64,000 nucleotides of DNA from contig NZ_KI911559.1 of the NCBI RefSeq assembly GCF_000515255.1, forward strand, positions 876,344 through 940,343, given 5' to 3'. Positions 42,933 through 51,488 of the stretch are shown here, piece after piece. Position 1 is the stretch's first letter; each line of letters begins with the position of its first letter. Source of the DNA: Rhodovibrio salinarum DSM 9154. GTDB taxonomy: Bacteria; Pseudomonadota; Alphaproteobacteria; Kiloniellales; Rhodovibrionaceae. The notes beneath the pieces are model-generated. The model was not told the origin of the DNA. It did no database searches and saw nothing but the letters and a program-made list of their open reading frames with translations. Both the position numbers and the translations under genes were made by a program.

Positions 42933-43406
42933 TTACTTGCCCAGGTGCGCGCGCAGCATCCAGGCGTTCTTCTCGTGCGTACGCACGCGCGCGGACAGCA
43001 GGTCATCGGTGGCGACGTCGGAGGCCTCGCCGGCGGTCTTGAGCACCTGCCTGAAGGTGTTGGCGACCGTCTCCTGGTCCTCGGCGAGGCGGCGGACCAT
43101 CGTCATCGCGTCGGGTTGCTCGGTGTCCTCCTTGACCGCGCCGATCTCCTGGAACTCGGAGTAGCTGCCGGGTGCCCGGTGGCCCAGGGCGCGGATGCGC
43201 TCGGCGATATCGTCCACCGCGGTGGCGAGGTCGGTGTATTGCTCCTCGAACAGGTCGTGCAGCGCCTTGAAGTGCGGTCCCTCGACGTTCCAGTGGTAGT
43301 TCTGGGTCTTCAGGTACAGCGTGTAGCTGTCGGCGAGGGCGCGCGACAGGCCCTCGGCAAGGCGCTTGCGATCCTCGGCGGAGATCCCGGAATTGATCTT
43401 ATCCAT
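42933..43406 (-). CDS. dps: Dps family ferritin-like DNA-protection protein
   Basis: A dodecameric mini-ferritin that stores iron and protects DNA from oxidative damage. The 157-residue product is a four-helix bundle. The ferroxidase residues are in TQNYHWNVEGPHFKALHDLFEEQYTDLATAVDDIAERI: His and the D/E pair of helices A and B that meet at the subunit interface. The N-terminal tail is short and not strongly basic, so DNA binding may be weak. An Irr/ICE-like box lies 62-76 bases upstream of the start, pointing to iron control. Confidence 0.94.
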   Translation of the reverse strand: MDKINSGISAEDRKRLAEGLSRALADSYTLYLKTQNYHWNVEGPHFKALHDLFEEQYTDLATAVDDIAERIRALGHRAPGSYSEFQEIGAVKEDTEQPDAMTMVRRLAEDQETVANTFRQVLKTAGEASDVATDDLLSARVRTHEKNAWMLRAHLGK

Positions 43407-43466
43407 GTCCTTCTCTCTCCAGCTTGGGTGTGTTGCGGCGCCGGCCTGAAGGACGACGCCATTCTG

Positions 43467-43483
43467 TTTAGAACCGTTCTAAT
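43467..43483 (-). promoter_or_regulatory. Irr/ICE-like iron control box upstream of dps
   Basis: TTTAGAA-CCG-TTCTAAT matches the alphaproteobacterial iron control element (TTTAGAA-N3-TTCTAAA) bound by Irr at 13 of 14 arm positions; the central 6-bp arms are a perfect palindrome. It lies about 60 bases upstream of the dps start, the expected place for promoter control. Irr is known to control iron storage and haem genes in this class; direct evidence here is the motif only. Confidence 0.55.
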
Positions 43484-43539
43484 CTGTATATGGGGCGCCC
43501 GGACCGTGTGCGCAAGAGCGAGCGCTTCCCCTGTGCCCG

Positions 43540-44472
43540 TCATCCATTTCTGTAGGATTCCATATGGTCGTAGATCACTTGGTTTGCGGGGGTTGCGACC
43601 CCGTGGCGCTGACCCAGGCGCAGCACCGCGCCGGTGAGCCAGTCGAGCTCCAGCGGCTTACCCGCCTCCAGATCGTGCAGCATGGAACTCTTCATCTCCG
43701 CCGGGAGGCCGTCGATGAACTTCATCACCTCCGCTTCCCGACCGTCCGGCAGGGCGGCCCCTGCGGCGCGGCCCACCGCGACCGTCTCCGCGATCAGCGA
43801 TTCCAGCTCCGCGCGCGTTTTGGAAGCCTCGCGCAGCGGGCCGATCGGGCTGCGGTGGCGGGCGGTCAGGCTGGCGAACGGGGCGAGGAAGCTGAACTTG
43901 CGCCAGATATCCAGGCGGATGTCGGGGCTCTGGCGTGCTTCGAACCCGCCGGTACGCGCGGCGGTGTCCTGCAGGACCGCGTCGAGCGCCTGCAGGCGGG
44001 CGCTGTCATGCCCTTGCGGCTCGCCGTAGCTCAGGTTGGCCATCGTGCCGGTGTGCTGGATCACGCCCGGTTCGGCGATCGCCGCGCCGATCTGGGTGGT
44101 GCCGTCCAACAGCGCGGCGGACCCGCAGTGGCGCGCCAGCACCTCGTCCCGGTCGACACCGTTCTGCAGCGAACACACGGCCGTGCCGGCGGTCGCCAGT
44201 GGGGCCAGTTGGCGGGCCGCTTCTTCCGTTTGCATCAGCTTGACGCATACGAAGGCGACGTCGGGGGGCGTGCCTAACTTGGCAGGATCGTCGACGACGT
44301 TCGGCCGGTCCACGGTGATATCACCGCGTTGGGAGCGGACCTGCAGGCCGTGCGTGGTCATCGCGGCGGCATGGCGTCCGCGGGCAACGAAGCTCACCGC
44401 ATAGCCGGCCTCGACCAGGCGGGCCCCGTAATAGCCGCCGACCCCGCCGGCCCCAAACATCAGGATATGCAT
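43540..44472 (-). CDS. panE: 2-dehydropantoate 2-reductase
   Basis: This enzyme reduces ketopantoate to pantoate with NADPH in pantothenate and CoA synthesis. The 310-residue product begins with a Rossmann motif ILMFGAGGVGGYYGARL and has VCVKLMQTEEA and SLQNGVDRDEVL. The C-terminal helical domain carries the catalytic Lys in IWRKFSFLAPFASLTA and the substrate-site ELDWLTGAVLRLGQRHG. The ATG at 44472 is favoured over a GTG at 44493. The family includes look-alike oxidoreductases, so the exact substrate is likely rather than certain. Confidence 0.88.
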   Translation of the reverse strand: MHILMFGAGGVGGYYGARLVEAGYAVSFVARGRHAAAMTTHGLQVRSQRGDITVDRPNVVDDPAKLGTPPDVAFVCVKLMQTEEAARQLAPLATAGTAVCSLQNGVDRDEVLARHCGSAALLDGTTQIGAAIAEPGVIQHTGTMANLSYGEPQGHDSARLQALDAVLQDTAARTGGFEARQSPDIRLDIWRKFSFLAPFASLTARHRSPIGPLREASKTRAELESLIAETVAVGRAAGAALPDGREAEVMKFIDGLPAEMKSSMLHDLEAGKPLELDWLTGAVLRLGQRHGVATPANQVIYDHMESYRNG

Positions 44473-44582
44473 TTCCGTCGCGCTCCCTTCCACCCCGAGC
44501 GTATCAGCGATAATCGGTCGGAGAGGCTACGGTGCGCCCGCCGGGCGCGTCCAGAATGCGCGATGGAAATAGATGCTTGCGC

Positions 44583-45179
44583 CTAGCGCAGCCAGGCGAT
44601 TCGGCTGTCGGCGTCGTAGTGCAGCAGAATCCGGTCGGCCAGGCGGAACACCCGTTCGTGCTGTAGCGCCAGGAAGACGCCGGTATCGTTCAGCGCGACC
44701 GTGCCGACGGCCTGCGTCTCGTCCGCCAAACGCACCCGCCACATTTCCAGGTATAGCGCATCAAGGCCCCGCGCAGCGCGATCGAGCGCGGCGAGGAAGG
44801 CCCGCTCCCGGTAGGCCTGCTGGGTGGTTTCGTGCGGGGCGGGGGTATCCGCGATCGCCGCGCAGGTGCGCGTGACCCGACTCAAAAACGGCCGCCAGGC
44901 CGGATCGGCCAGACGCTTCTGCGCCCAGCCGCAGCCATAACTAACCGTTTCGAGATCGCGATCCGGCTGGGCGCTTGCCGCGGGGGCCGCTGATTGAGAC
45001 GACGTCTGGACGGCGGCGGACTGAAACGGCTCTGCCGTGGCCGTCGCGGCCATGAACGCGATCGCGAGTGCGATGATGCCCGCAAGGAGAAGTCCGCGAA
45101 CATCGGGTGTCGCGCGCACAGCGGCGCGCGGCGGACGGGGGTGGTGCATCCGGAATTGCGGGGGGCAGCGGTACAGCAT
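44583..45179 (-). CDS. Hypothetical exported protein
   Basis: A 198-residue protein of unknown function. A hydrophobic segment (GLLLAGIIALAIAFMAATATA, near residues 28-48 from the ATG at 45179) ends in a possible signal-peptidase site ATA-EP. The mature part has a Ser/Ala/Gln-rich linker, two cysteines that could form a disulfide (YGCGWAQKR and RTCAAIADT) and an alpha/beta C-terminal half. The chosen ATG has GGGAG upstream; an ATG at 45149 is possible. It lies 110 bases upstream of panE on the same strand. Confidence 0.6.
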   Translation of the reverse strand: MLYRCPPQFRMHHPRPPRAAVRATPDVRGLLLAGIIALAIAFMAATATAEPFQSAAVQTSSQSAAPAASAQPDRDLETVSYGCGWAQKRLADPAWRPFLSRVTRTCAAIADTPAPHETTQQAYRERAFLAALDRAARGLDALYLEMWRVRLADETQAVGTVALNDTGVFLALQHERVFRLADRILLHYDADSRIAWLR

Positions 45180-45461
45180 CGGCGGTCTCCCAAACCGGGC
45201 CCTGCACGCGGGCAGAACGTGATCGATGACCGCGCAGCGCACATCGGCGCTGCGGGCCAAGGTTCCCCCTCCCCAGGCACGTCATCCAGCCGCTCGCCCA
45301 CGGCAGGGCGATCAACCGGCGTCGTCTGCAAGCGATGACTGGTATAGGCTTGCAACCGGAGCTTCACAAAAGCTTAACATGCCCGCCTTGGCGAGAAGGC
45401 AGGTTTTCACCGTGTACCGCTTAAGGGGGATCAGGGCAGGGCGCCCGCTCGTGGGCTGAAC

Positions 45462-45640
45462 AAAAAAATGCCCCGGAACCGATAGGTTCCGGGGCAAGTC
45501 GAACAGGGAGGCTTCACGTCTGGGAGACGTAGGACCCGTAGGCCCTCTTCCGGGCAACGTGCCCGGAAAACACCGGCGAAAACGCCGGAAAACCAACGAT
45601 GCCGCGTTGCAGCATCCGTTACCCGTAATCTATTCACTCC
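45462..45640 (-). ncRNA. Structured small RNA candidate with intrinsic terminator (possibly 6S-like)
   Basis: On the minus strand five consecutive stem-loops are seen: 45598-45616 (7 bp), 45573-45588 (6 bp, CCGGCG/CGCCGG), 45548-45568 (8 bp), 45516-45530 (6 bp) and 45469-45496. The last is a 12-bp stem with 4-base loop, followed by seven T residues, a near-perfect terminator. No co-oriented gene ends here, so an independent non-coding transcript is the simplest reading. The segment 45507-45538 (GGGTCC, small hairpin, GAAGCCTCCC on the minus strand) recalls the GGTCC...GAAGCCT part of 6S RNA. That identity and the 5' end are tentative. Confidence 0.5.
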
Positions 45641-46044
45641 TATCCCTGAGAGAAGTGGTGAGGCGACACGGGTGCTATGCCGCTTCCGCATAGCTTTTGA
45701 ACCGGCAAGCAGTTACGGCTTCAAGAACCAACGCTGTGCGCCCCCACAGGGTTCGCACATACACAAATATGTCACACCTATTGGGTGCGACGACGACTGC
45801 ATTTGTGAGCTTTGGCTTTCTTGATGGGGCCAACTCCAGAAGGTCTGGGCTGGCATGCCATAGGCCCCGAAATGGGGCGTATCGTTTACGCCACGGGTAT
45901 TTTCCGGTGGGATAGACGAATCGGTTCGACCGCCTGCCAGGGGCAAGATCGGGCACGCTTGGCTCGTTGTGCCCGATCTTGCGTGAACAGCGACGTGGGG
46001 CGCGCGGCTCAGGTTGAAGGTGGATCGTCCTCAGTGATTGCGCG
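45641..46044. other. Gene-free stretch downstream of lysR with a 14-bp hairpin
   Basis: Together with the RNA candidate this is the longest region without a credible protein gene (45180-46044); 45180-45461 shows nothing recognisable. A perfect inverted repeat GCAAGATCGGGCAC / GTGCCCGATCTTGC (45943-45956 with 45969-45982, 12-base loop) lies about 60 bases after the lysR stop, without a T-run. It may help end lysR transcription. Short open frames here have no ribosome binding sites or family resemblance. Confidence 0.45.
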
Positions 46045-46935
46045 CTAGAAACGCGACTCCGCCACCTGGCGCAGCAGGAAGTCCCGGAACACCTGGATGC
46101 GCTTACTGGAGCGCATCTCTTCTGGATAGACGAAGTAGGCGTCGATCTGCGGCCCTTCGAGTTCCGGTAGCACGCGCACAAGGTCGTTGGCGCCCTGGAC
46201 CATGAACTCCGGCAGGGCGCCGAGCCCGACACCGTTCCGCACCGCGCGCATGATCGCGTAGACGTTGTTCACCGTCATCACCGGCCGGCGCAGCTTGCCG
46301 CTGTTCTGGCCCGTGCGCAGCAGCCAGTTCACATCCGGCACGGGCGGGCGCAGGTCGTCGCCGTAGACTACCACCCGGTGGTTGTCGATGTCTGCCGCGT
46401 CGTGGGGCATGCCGAAGCGCTTGATATAGCCCGGCGAGGCGTAGACGTGCATGTGCACGGTGAACAGGTGACGCTGGATCAGGTCGCCCTGGCGTGGCGG
46501 CGACAGGCGGATCGCCACGTCGGCCTCGCGCATCGACAGGTCGAGTTCCCGGTCCTCCAGCAGCATGTGCGTCTCGATCTCCGGGTAGACCTCGACGAAA
46601 TCGCCCATGCGCGGCGCCAGCCAGGTCGACCCGAGCGCAACCGTGGTGGTGATCCGCAGCGGACCTTTCGGGCGGTCCTTGCTCTCGGTCAGCTGCGCTT
46701 CGGTCATGGCGAGCTTGCCGAACACCTCGTGCGCGGTGCGGTACAGCAACTCGCCCTGTTCGGTCAGGATCAGACCGCGTGCGTGTCGGTGGAACAGCGG
46801 GACGCGCAGCGACTCCTCAAGCGCCGAGATCTGCCGGCTGACCGCCGATTGGCTCAGGTTCAGGAGATCGCCCGCGTGGGTGAAGCTGCCCGCCTCGGCT
46901 ACGGCGTGAAAGACGCGCAGCTTGTCCCAGTCCAT
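46045..46935 (-). CDS. LysR-family transcriptional regulator
   Basis: A 296-residue regulator. The N-terminal winged helix-turn-helix (WDKLRVFHAVAEAGSFTHAGDLLNLSQSAVSRQISALE) is followed by the linker helix and a periplasmic-binding-like effector domain with TTVALGSTWLAPRM and GLGALPEFMV. The start at 46935 gives the standard family N terminus. The frame remains open upstream, with an ATG at 46992 that would add a Gly/Pro/Ser tail. It is co-oriented with trxB 310 bases upstream. LysR regulators often control divergent genes, but none is divergent here, so the target is unknown. Confidence 0.9.
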   Translation of the reverse strand: MDWDKLRVFHAVAEAGSFTHAGDLLNLSQSAVSRQISALEESLRVPLFHRHARGLILTEQGELLYRTAHEVFGKLAMTEAQLTESKDRPKGPLRITTTVALGSTWLAPRMGDFVEVYPEIETHMLLEDRELDLSMREADVAIRLSPPRQGDLIQRHLFTVHMHVYASPGYIKRFGMPHDAADIDNHRVVVYGDDLRPPVPDVNWLLRTGQNSGKLRRPVMTVNNVYAIMRAVRNGVGLGALPEFMVQGANDLVRVLPELEGPQIDAYFVYPEEMRSSKRIQVFRDFLLRQVAESRF

Positions 46936-47245
46936 GATCGACGGACTAGGCCCGACAGGGCCCTTGCTGCTGGTGCCCAGGATTTGGTTCATGACTGGTA
47001 GCTCATCTGTCCCAGCGCCTACTTCCCTGTTGTTGTCCAGAATGACGGCTGGCATTTGCCGCGTCATTCCGTGTTTTGTTATCCGACCGGCCGCAGCATA
47101 TTGCACGGATCCTGGCCGATTATTCGCATTTTTAACTCAGAAACACTTGCGCGGCGAGAGTAAGCCGACGCCGTTGGGGTGCGCAACCAACGTGCCAGTG
47201 AGCGAACGGTGGCGCGCAAAGCCCCGGTTTCAGAGTGTCAGCGGT
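46936..47245. other. Intergenic region between trxB and lysR
   Basis: This 310-base stretch probably holds the lysR promoter and a possible N-terminal extension of lysR (ATG at 46992). An AT-rich block near 47124-47142 (minus strand GTTAAAAATGCGAATAATCG) is the likeliest promoter area. I cannot place both hexamers with confidence, and no terminator for trxB is evident. Confidence 0.35.
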
Positions 47246-48214
47246 TTATTGCGCCGCCTCGCTCGGCGCGATCTCCTGCTCGGCCAGGAACTTTTCCGCC
47301 TCCAGCGCGGCCATGCAGCCCATGCCGGCGGCCGTGACCGCTTGACGGTAGACCTTGTCGCGCACGTCGCCGGCGGCAAAGACGCCTGGGATCTTGGTGG
47401 CAGTGGAATCCGGGGCGGTGAGGATATAGCCCTCGTCATCCATGTCGAGCTGGCCTCGGAACAGCTTGGTCGCCGGGTCGTGGCCGATCGCGATGAACAC
47501 ACCGGCGAGCGGCAGCTCGTAGCTCTCGCCGGTCTTGCGCGACTTCAGCCGTACGGCCGTTACGCCGGGCGGGTTCTGTTGCCCCAGGATCTCGTCGACC
47601 TCGTGCGACCAGGCAACGTCGATCTTCGGGTTGTTGAACAGGCGGGTCTGCAGCGTTTTGTCGGCGCGTAGCTCGTCGCGCCGGTGCACCAGCGTGACCT
47701 TGTTCGCGAAGTTGGTCAGGAACAGTGCTTCCTCGGCGGCCGTGTTGCCGCCGCCCACCACGGCCACTTCCTGCCCGCGGTAGAAGAAGCCATCGCAGGT
47801 CGCGCAGGCGGAAACGCCGGCGCCCATGAAGGTCGTCTCGCTCTCCAGCCCCAGCCAGCGGGCCTGCGCACCGGTCGCGATGATCAGCGAATCGCTCCAA
47901 TAGACAGTGCCCGAATCGCTATCGCAGCGGAACGGCCGATGCGACAGGTCGACGTGGGTGATGATGTCCTGAATGATTTCGGTGCCGACGTTGCGGGCCT
48001 GCTGCTGCATCTGCTCCATCAGCCAAGGGCCCTGGATCGGATCGGCGAAACCGGGATAGTTCTCGACGTCGGTGGTGATCGACAGCTGACCGCCCGGCTC
48101 CAGCCCCTGGACCAGCACCGGCTTGAGGTTGGCCCGTGCGGCGTAGACGGCGGCGGTGTAGCCGGCCGGCCCGGAGCCGATGATCAGAACCTTGTGGTGG
48201 CGTTCGTCGGCCAT
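47246..48214 (-). CDS. trxB: Thioredoxin-disulfide reductase
   Basis: This flavoenzyme passes electrons from NADPH to thioredoxin. The 322-residue product has the FAD motif VLIIGSGPAGYTAAVYAARA and the redox-active CATC in SACATCDGFFYRG. It also has the NADPH motif VAVVGGGNTAAEEALFL, HRRDELRADK, and the C-terminal GVFAAGDVRDKVYRQAVTAAGMGCMAAL. The start at 48214 has AGGAG upstream. It is divergent from a sensor kinase gene across 242 bases. Confidence 0.96.
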   Translation of the reverse strand: MADERHHKVLIIGSGPAGYTAAVYAARANLKPVLVQGLEPGGQLSITTDVENYPGFADPIQGPWLMEQMQQQARNVGTEIIQDIITHVDLSHRPFRCDSDSGTVYWSDSLIIATGAQARWLGLESETTFMGAGVSACATCDGFFYRGQEVAVVGGGNTAAEEALFLTNFANKVTLVHRRDELRADKTLQTRLFNNPKIDVAWSHEVDEILGQQNPPGVTAVRLKSRKTGESYELPLAGVFIAIGHDPATKLFRGQLDMDDEGYILTAPDSTATKIPGVFAAGDVRDKVYRQAVTAAGMGCMAALEAEKFLAEQEIAPSEAAQ

Positions 48215-48456
48215 GTCGGCGGCACTCCTTCGCGCTCTCGTCGTCGCGCGGCCGGGCATGGCGCGCGATGGGCAGTGATGGGCGGGGCGACTCGGCAGGC
48301 CCGAGATCGTCGGCCGCCCGATTGTCGTGGTGTCCGATGGAACTGCTAAGGTAAGGGTGCTGTTGCCCCGGCGCAACGCATCGCGGGCGATCGTCGCAAC
48401 GCGGTGAGAAGTGGCGCGAACGGGATTGCCAGAGCGTGCTAGGCTGCCGCCCGCCC

Positions 48457-49830
48457 ATGGCCGATAATGTTGATCTGCCCAGCCTCACCCAAGCCGATCC
48501 GGCGCGCCCGAAGCGCGAACCGGTCATCAAACGTGTCCTGCCGCGAACCCTGTTCGGGCGGGCGCTGCTGATCATGGTGACGCCGGTCATCGTCGTGCAG
48601 GCGATCAGCGCTTTCGTTTTCTTCGACCGCCACTACGACACCACCACCCAGCGGCTGGCGCAGGGGCTCGCCGGGCAGATCGCCGCCACGGTGGCAATGC
48701 TGGAGCGCGAGGACATCGGGCTCAGCCGTAACGAGGTGTTCAATCTGGCGCAGCGAACGATGTGGCTGTCGCTGTCGTTCGAGGAGGACAAGCGCCTGCC
48801 CGAGGACCTGCCGCCGCCGCAGAACACCATCCTGGACACGCGGCTGGTCGATGCGTTGCAGGAGCGCCTTGCCTATCCGTTCGCGATCGACACCTACACC
48901 CTGCCCGAGGATGTGCGGGTCTGGGTGGAGACCGACAACGGGTTGCTGCGCGTGGTGGTGTCGCGCAAGCGGCTGTTCTCCTCCACGACCTATCTGCTGG
49001 TTTTCTGGACGGTTGGCACCGCGGCTTTGCTGGTGCCAATCGCGCTGATCTTCATGCGCAATCAGGTCCGGCCGATTCGCCGGCTCGCGATCGCTGCCGA
49101 ACGGTTCGGCAAGGGCCAGGATGTGCCGTCCTTTAAGCCGGAGGGGGCGCAGGAGGTGCGTCAGGCATCCAGCGCGTTCATCAAGATGCGCGAGCGCATC
49201 AAGCGCCAGATCCAGCAGCGCACCGAGATGCTGGCCGGCGTCAGCCACGACCTGCGGACCCCGCTCACCCGGATGAAGCTGCAGTTGGCGATGCTGGAAG
49301 GCACACCGGAGGCGGACTCCTTGAAGGAGGACGTCACCGAGATGGAGCGCATGATCGAGGGGTACCTCGCCTTCGCCCGCGGTGAGGGGACGGAAATGCC
49401 GGAGATCACCTCGATCGGCGATCTGGTGCGCGATGTCGTCGACCGGATCACGCGCGAGGCCGGGCATGTCGACCTACATATCGAGCACGACTGCGATCTG
49501 CCGCTCCGGCGCGAGGTGATGCGCCGGGCGATCGGCAACCTGGTGTCCAACGCCGTGCGCTATGGTGACGTCGTTTCCGTACGCGTGGGCCGACGCGGCA
49601 ACACGGTCGAGGTCACGGTGGATGACGACGGCCCCGGCATCCCGCAGGAAAAGCGGGAGGAGGTGTTCCGCCCCTTCCACCGCCTGGATTCCTCGCGCAA
49701 CCCGTTGACCGGCGGGACAGGCCTGGGTTTGACGATCGCGCGCGACGTGGTGCGGGGGCACGGCGGCGACCTGCTGTTGGAGCAGGCCCCCGGTGGCGGC
49801 CTGCGCGCCCGGGTGCAGCTGCCGGCGTAG
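48457..49830 (+). CDS. EnvZ-like sensor histidine kinase
   Basis: A membrane sensor kinase of 457 residues. Two membrane helices (about residues 33-57 and 178-200) enclose a periplasmic domain of about 120 residues. A HAMP linker (PIRRLAIAAERFGKGQDVPSFKPEG) leads to the HisKA domain with the phospho-accepting His in GVSHDLRTPLTRMK (His264). The ATPase domain has the N-box GNLVSNAVRYG, DDDGPGIP and GGTGLGLTIA. Layout and sequence are of the EnvZ type, but no response regulator gene lies next to it in the window. The frame starts at the ATG at 48457. Confidence 0.9.
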   Translation: MADNVDLPSLTQADPARPKREPVIKRVLPRTLFGRALLIMVTPVIVVQAISAFVFFDRHYDTTTQRLAQGLAGQIAATVAMLEREDIGLSRNEVFNLAQRTMWLSLSFEEDKRLPEDLPPPQNTILDTRLVDALQERLAYPFAIDTYTLPEDVRVWVETDNGLLRVVVSRKRLFSSTTYLLVFWTVGTAALLVPIALIFMRNQVRPIRRLAIAAERFGKGQDVPSFKPEGAQEVRQASSAFIKMRERIKRQIQQRTEMLAGVSHDLRTPLTRMKLQLAMLEGTPEADSLKEDVTEMERMIEGYLAFARGEGTEMPEITSIGDLVRDVVDRITREAGHVDLHIEHDCDLPLRREVMRRAIGNLVSNAVRYGDVVSVRVGRRGNTVEVTVDDDGPGIPQEKREEVFRPFHRLDSSRNPLTGGTGLGLTIARDVVRGHGGDLLLEQAPGGGLRARVQLPA

Positions 49831-49872
49831 GGTGTCTTCCCGGCGCATCCGGGGCGAACTGTTCGCCGCGTA

Positions 49873-50277
49873 TCAGTGCGGCGGCGTCACGTCTTTCAGG
49901 TCGGCCGCTGGCGCCCGTTTCGCGAGTTCGCGCTTCAGCAGTTCGACGTTGCGGCGGTTCGCCTTGAAGCCGACGTCGAACAGGTCGCCGGCGACCGGAA
50001 TACTGCCGACCAGCAGGTCGATGCCGACGTTGGCGGCCATGTGCGCGACCACATGGGGCGGCAGGCCGAGGTCCCAGGCGCGCACCGCTAGGTAGCCCGA
50101 AAGCGCGCCAGTCAGCGCGTCGCCGACGCCGGGGATCAGACCAATGATCCCGTCCAGCCCGAAGCGCACGCGCGTCCCCGGCACGCGGAAGATGTCGTCC
50201 AGAACCCGCGCCAGCGTCTCCAACCGGGCGATCTGGCGCTCTGTGGCTTCGCGGTCGGACGTTTCGGGACGGGTCAC
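49873..50277 (-). CDS. DUF4112 family protein
   Basis: A 134-residue protein whose central part matches DUF4112: RFGLDGIIGLIPGVGDALTGALSGYLAVRAW, then VGIDLLVGSIPVAGDLFDVGFKANRRN. The two Gly/Pro-rich repeats read as membrane-inserting or membrane-apposed helices. Both ends are charged. The start is GTG at 50277, overlapping the stop of the ELM1-like gene as GTGA, which strongly suggests translational coupling. Function is unknown in the family. It converges with the sensor kinase gene. Confidence 0.85.
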   Translation of the reverse strand: MTRPETSDREATERQIARLETLARVLDDIFRVPGTRVRFGLDGIIGLIPGVGDALTGALSGYLAVRAWDLGLPPHVVAHMAANVGIDLLVGSIPVAGDLFDVGFKANRRNVELLKRELAKRAPAADLKDVTPPH

Positions 50278-51359
50278 TCGGTTTTCAGCCTTGCGCGGTG
50301 CTTGTCCAGCCAGGCTTTCACTTTGCCGGCGGCACGGCGGGTTTCGTCCAGTGGTTGGACCGCCCGGCCGGCGAGTTGGCCATCGAACGGTCGGGCGATG
50401 CCAAGATCGCGTAGCTGGGCGTGGAACCGGTCGAACTTTGGCTTGCCGCCGGTCAGCGCCACCACCTGCACCGGCCGGCCCGTCGAGGCCGCCTCGCAGG
50501 CCATGGTCACGCTGTCCTCGCTGACAATGATCTCTTCCGCGTGGGCAAGGAAGCCGAAATAGGGGTTTTCCCCTTCGCTGACCCCGGCCTGGTAGAACAC
50601 GTGCGGCATCTCGGCGAGCGCGGCCCGTAGATAGCCCGCGTTCTCCTCGCCGGTGCGCCGGCTGGTGGTGACCATAAAGCTGCACCCGGTACGCTCCTGC
50701 ATCGCGGTGAGGTCCTGGGCCAGCTGCCGTGCGGTCTCGGGTGTCAGGCGATGGGCCTTGCTGTTGCCGCCGATCAGCACGGCGATGCGCGGCCGGGGCA
50801 GGTCGCGCACCAGGGGATGGAATTGCCGATAGGCTTCGTCCAGGCGCTTACGCGTCACCCGCGTGAGCGCGCCTACCACCGGAATCACAGTTGGGCCGGC
50901 GACGTCGTCGTGGCGCGGGGCGACCACCGCGTCGAACCCTGCCGGGTCAAGCGGTGGTGCCTGAACGAACACCGTAAAGGTTGTCCCGCTGCTGGCCTGG
51001 CGCACGGCGAGCGCCGGGGCGGCAGCTTTGCGGCCACTGGCGATCAGCACGTCCGGCCAGGGCGGGGCGAGCGTGTCGCCGCTGCGCGACAGCGCCGCGA
51101 GCGGACGCAGCCACAGCTTGGGCGGCAGCCAGCGCCAGGGCGCGCGCAGTTGAATGCGCTTGACCGTTGGTCGTAACCCCAGGGCTTCCGCCAGTCCGAG
51201 GCACTGGTTCTCGGTGCCGGCCATACCTTCTGTAACCACCCAGCAGGTGCGCGCCGGCGCGGTGGCAACGGGGGGCGGCCGTCGGCGCGCGGGCCGGCTG
51301 CTGGCGGGCGCGGTGCTTTCGGGGCTCGTGGTTGGCGGGGCGTTGTGGGGTGCGGACAT
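50274..51359 (-). CDS. ELM1/GtrOC1-like (mitochondrial fission ELM1 family) protein
   Basis: A 361-residue protein related to the bacterial side of the ELM1 family, named for a plant mitochondrial fission factor. It begins with a Pro/Ala/Arg-rich tail (residues 1-35) and then CWVVTEGMAGTENQCLGLAEALG, the family N terminus. LIASGRKAAAPALAV, VAPRHDDV and RIAVLIGGNSKAHRL follow. The C-terminal FGFLAHAEEIIVSEDSVTMACEAASTGRPV resembles the donor-binding half of GT-B glycosyltransferases. A nucleotide-sugar role is possible, but the reaction is unknown. It overlaps the DUF4112 gene by four bases. Confidence 0.87.
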   Translation of the reverse strand: MSAPHNAPPTTSPESTAPASSRPARRRPPPVATAPARTCWVVTEGMAGTENQCLGLAEALGLRPTVKRIQLRAPWRWLPPKLWLRPLAALSRSGDTLAPPWPDVLIASGRKAAAPALAVRQASSGTTFTVFVQAPPLDPAGFDAVVAPRHDDVAGPTVIPVVGALTRVTRKRLDEAYRQFHPLVRDLPRPRIAVLIGGNSKAHRLTPETARQLAQDLTAMQERTGCSFMVTTSRRTGEENAGYLRAALAEMPHVFYQAGVSEGENPYFGFLAHAEEIIVSEDSVTMACEAASTGRPVQVVALTGGKPKFDRFHAQLRDLGIARPFDGQLAGRAVQPLDETRRAAGKVKAWLDKHRARLKTE

Positions 51360-51488
51360 GACGGGCGCGAGCGTGCATGCCCGGATGCCGGGTGACAAGC
51401 GCCATGGGCGCGATCTGCTCTTGGAACGCTGGCCGGCTTGCGAGTAATATCCTTTCGCAAAAGCCCCGTCCCATTGGAGGAATCGAAT

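Noticed and set aside
45675-46232. Possible degraded gene between the RNA candidate and lysR
   Set aside because: Short frames on both strands lack ribosome binding sites and show no recognisable fragment of a known protein or insertion sequence.
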